A stretch of DNA of 6,463 nt from Lachnospiraceae bacterium UBA7012. Its GTDB lineage: Bacteria; Bacillota; Clostridia; Lachnospirales; Lachnospiraceae. The DNA lies in assembly GCA_002449595.1 (NCBI GenBank), contig DJXE01000071.1, positions 1 through 6,463 of the forward strand. The letters run 5' to 3'. Positions within the stretch are counted from its first letter, which is position 1. The number at the start of each line of letters is the position of its first letter. The notes under the pieces are model-generated. The model did not search any database and was not told the DNA's origin. It was given only the letters and a program-made list of their open reading frames with translations. Shown here one piece after another: positions 5,820 to 6,463 of this stretch. The position numbers were made by a program, and so were the translations under genes.

Positions 5820-5830
5820 TCACCGTTTTC
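5814..5830 (-). promoter_or_regulatory. Possible anti-terminator hairpin overlapping terminator 2
   Basis: GAAAAC (5830-5825) can pair with GTTTTC (5819-5814) around the 5-base loop GGTGA. The second arm is the first half of the terminator 2 stem, so the two folds exclude each other, as in classical attenuators. The six-pair stem is weaker than the terminator stem, so it would need help from a protein, ribosome or timing to win. It may also be a by-product of AT-rich repeats. Confidence 0.4.
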
Positions 5831-5833
5831 CAC

Positions 5834-5870
5834 AAAAAGCGACACCCGATGCACGAGACATCGGATGCCG
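5834..5870 (-). terminator. Intrinsic terminator 1 of the pre-portal leader
   Basis: On the minus strand CGGCATCCGATG (5870-5859) pairs with CATCGGGTGTCG (5851-5840) over 12 positions with two G-U pairs around a 7-base loop, followed by C and five T's (5838-5834). It lies about 140 bases after the expected transcription start and would release an RNA of about 175 bases unless antitermination occurs. Confidence 0.8.
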
Positions 5871-5923
5871 TCAAGGAGGGAGATCAATGGAACGTGGGGT
5901 CGGAAGGTAATTCCCATGTGTAC

Positions 5924-6008
5924 ATAGAAGCACAGCGGAGGAGCCAAACCGAGCGACCGCAAGAGCCGCTCGGAAAAGCGCTGCACCTCGCCTCCGCCGC
6001 TTTTCTAT
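5924..6008 (-). ncRNA. Long imperfect RNA helix at the start of the leader (possible small RNA or regulatory leader)
   Basis: Starting at the expected transcript 5' end, 6008-5991 (ATAGAAAAGCGGCGGAGG) pairs with 5941-5924 over 18 positions with only two mismatches. It encloses a second stem, CCGAGCG (5973-5967) with CGCTCGG (5955-5949). A competing stem, GAAAAGCG (6005-5998) with CGCTTTTC (5980-5973), excludes both. The transcript from the promoter to terminator 1 would be about 175 bases. I recognise no riboswitch family. It could be a free small RNA, an antitermination loading site or a 5' leader. Confidence 0.45.
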
Positions 6009-6014
6009 ACTACC

Positions 6015-6043
6015 ATCATAGCACATCCAAGAGGGAACATCAA
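6015..6043 (-). promoter_or_regulatory. Sigma-70/sigma-A type promoter with extended -10
   Basis: On the minus strand TTGATG (6043-6038) and TATGAT (6020-6015) are separated by exactly 17 bases, and the -10 is preceded by TGC, giving an extended -10. The expected start is near 6008. It sits 3 bases after the stop of the regulator gene and points at the portal, so it is a promoter for the leader RNA and, if the terminators are passed, for the late genes. Confidence 0.75.
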
Positions 6044-6046
6044 CCG

Positions 6047-6463
6047 TTATTTGCCGTTAATTTTCACAGCGTCGATGGCGCAGCGTCGAATGTAGCCGTC
6101 GATATGCTCGATGGAATAGCCCGTCTCCTTGGCGATGGTCGTCTCTGACTGGTACCCGAGGAACCGCATCCGCAGATACGTCTGGAACAGCGGCCGGTGT
6201 ACCTGCTCGATCGCCGCGCGGATCTCCGCCTCGACCTCCGCCAGCTCGCGCTCCACGGACGCGATCTCTGCCTCTGTCACGCTCAGCGCATCCAGACGGC
6301 GCTCCGTCGCGTTCCCGGACGAGCCGCCCGTTCCATCGTAACGGATGCCCGCGTACTCCGCACGGCTCCGGCGCTCTGCCCGCTCGGCATACAGTCCGAT
6401 CAGGCGCAGACGCAGCGGACGGCCTCTGCCGAGCCACTGGGTCTTGATCTCACGGTCGGTCAT
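6047..6463 (-). CDS. Phage late transcription regulator-like protein (RinA/ArpU/DUF1492-like), start at the window edge
   Basis: The visible 138 residues begin at an ATG formed by the last three bases of the window; an earlier start outside cannot be excluded, but MTDREIKTQWLGR looks like a family start. The layout fits small phage regulators of the RinA/ArpU/DUF1492 type: a basic N-terminal helix (8-35), an acidic helical or coiled-coil stretch (53-89, VTEAEIASVERELAEVEAEI), and a sigma-region-4-like helix-turn-helix at about 92-130 (FQTYLRMRFLGYQSETTIAKETGYSIEHIDGYIRR). Such proteins sit at the border of early and late genes and switch on packaging and head genes. Here it is followed at once by a promoter and the leader before the portal, so it is the obvious candidate to control that step. 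Family assignment is by pattern only. Confidence 0.75.
   Translation of the reverse strand: MTDREIKTQWLGRGRPLRLRLIGLYAERAERRSRAEYAGIRYDGTGGSSGNATERRLDALSVTEAEIASVERELAEVEAEIRAAIEQVHRPLFQTYLRMRFLGYQSETTIAKETGYSIEHIDGYIRRCAIDAVKINGK

Larger units (their letters stand above)
5699..6046 (-). promoter_or_regulatory. 348-base noncoding region: promoter, structured leader and tandem terminators before the portal
   Basis: No convincing gene lies here on either strand. Transcription order: promoter (6043-6015), a long imperfect helix (6008-5924), terminator 1 (5870-5834), an anti-terminator hairpin (5830-5814) overlapping terminator 2 (5819-5787), then a G-rich tract (about 5784-5764, G6AG5 then CCCC) and the portal ribosome site. 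The arrangement would gate portal and later genes. In many phages the packaging start site and small terminase gene lie near this position, so a cos or pac site here is an unproven alternative use. Confidence 0.7.

Noticed and set aside
5699..5986. A 96-codon upstream extension of the portal frame from a GTG at 5986
   Set aside because: The extra residues do not resemble portal proteins, the stretch overlaps two strong terminators and the leader helix, and portal homologues start at the MYGIEYL-like segment. A translated leader peptide affecting attenuation is not fully excluded.

Overview
The window is part of the late (packaging and head) region of a tailed temperate phage or prophage with an HK97-type head. 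Every gene I can support is on the minus strand, so the genes read from high to low coordinates. Most of it is GC-rich (about 65% in the rows I counted). Strong AAAGGAGG-type ribosome sites, ATGA stop/start overlaps and the protein families suggest a high-GC Bacillota (Firmicutes) host. A Negativicutes-like host is possible, but that is a guess.

Order in the direction of transcription: a small late-regulator-like protein with a C-terminal helix-turn-helix (6463-6047); a 348-base noncoding stretch with a near-consensus sigma-70 promoter, a long imperfect RNA helix and two consecutive intrinsic terminators, the second with a competing anti-terminator hairpin; an SPP1 gp6-like portal protein (5698-4448); a MuF head protein carrying a C-terminal HExxH zinc-peptidase-like domain (4412-3018); a 60-codon gene overlapping the MuF stop (3021-2839), a candidate immunity gene; a tRNA-like element and a strong hairpin; a 56-codon gene of unknown function (2693-2523); an intrinsic terminator; an HNH endonuclease (2435-2070); the terminase large subunit (2073-634); and a prohead protease with a GTG start (619 onward) that runs out of the window in the same frame as a typical scaffold-protein N-terminus preceded by its own strong ribosome site.

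The products fit one assembly line. The HNH nuclease and terminase cut and pump DNA through the portal. The protease and scaffold shape and mature the prohead. MuF is a minor head protein, probably delivered with the DNA, and here appears to carry an enzymatic tip. The most interesting unit is the MuF-HExxH protein plus the small overlapping gene, which looks like a phage-borne polymorphic toxin and immunity pair. Base composition falls to about 32-45% GC from around position 3620 through the immunity candidate, as expected for an exchangeable cassette.

The second notable point is the promoter-leader-double-terminator arrangement before the portal, which suggests that late expression is gated by attenuation or antitermination, or that a separate small RNA is made. 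The third is the in-frame protease/scaffold nesting, like lambda C/Nu3. No terminase small subunit is recognisable, and the terminase lies after the portal and MuF, which differs from the usual order. Long open frames on the plus strand are GC-driven shadows; I see no real plus-strand gene.
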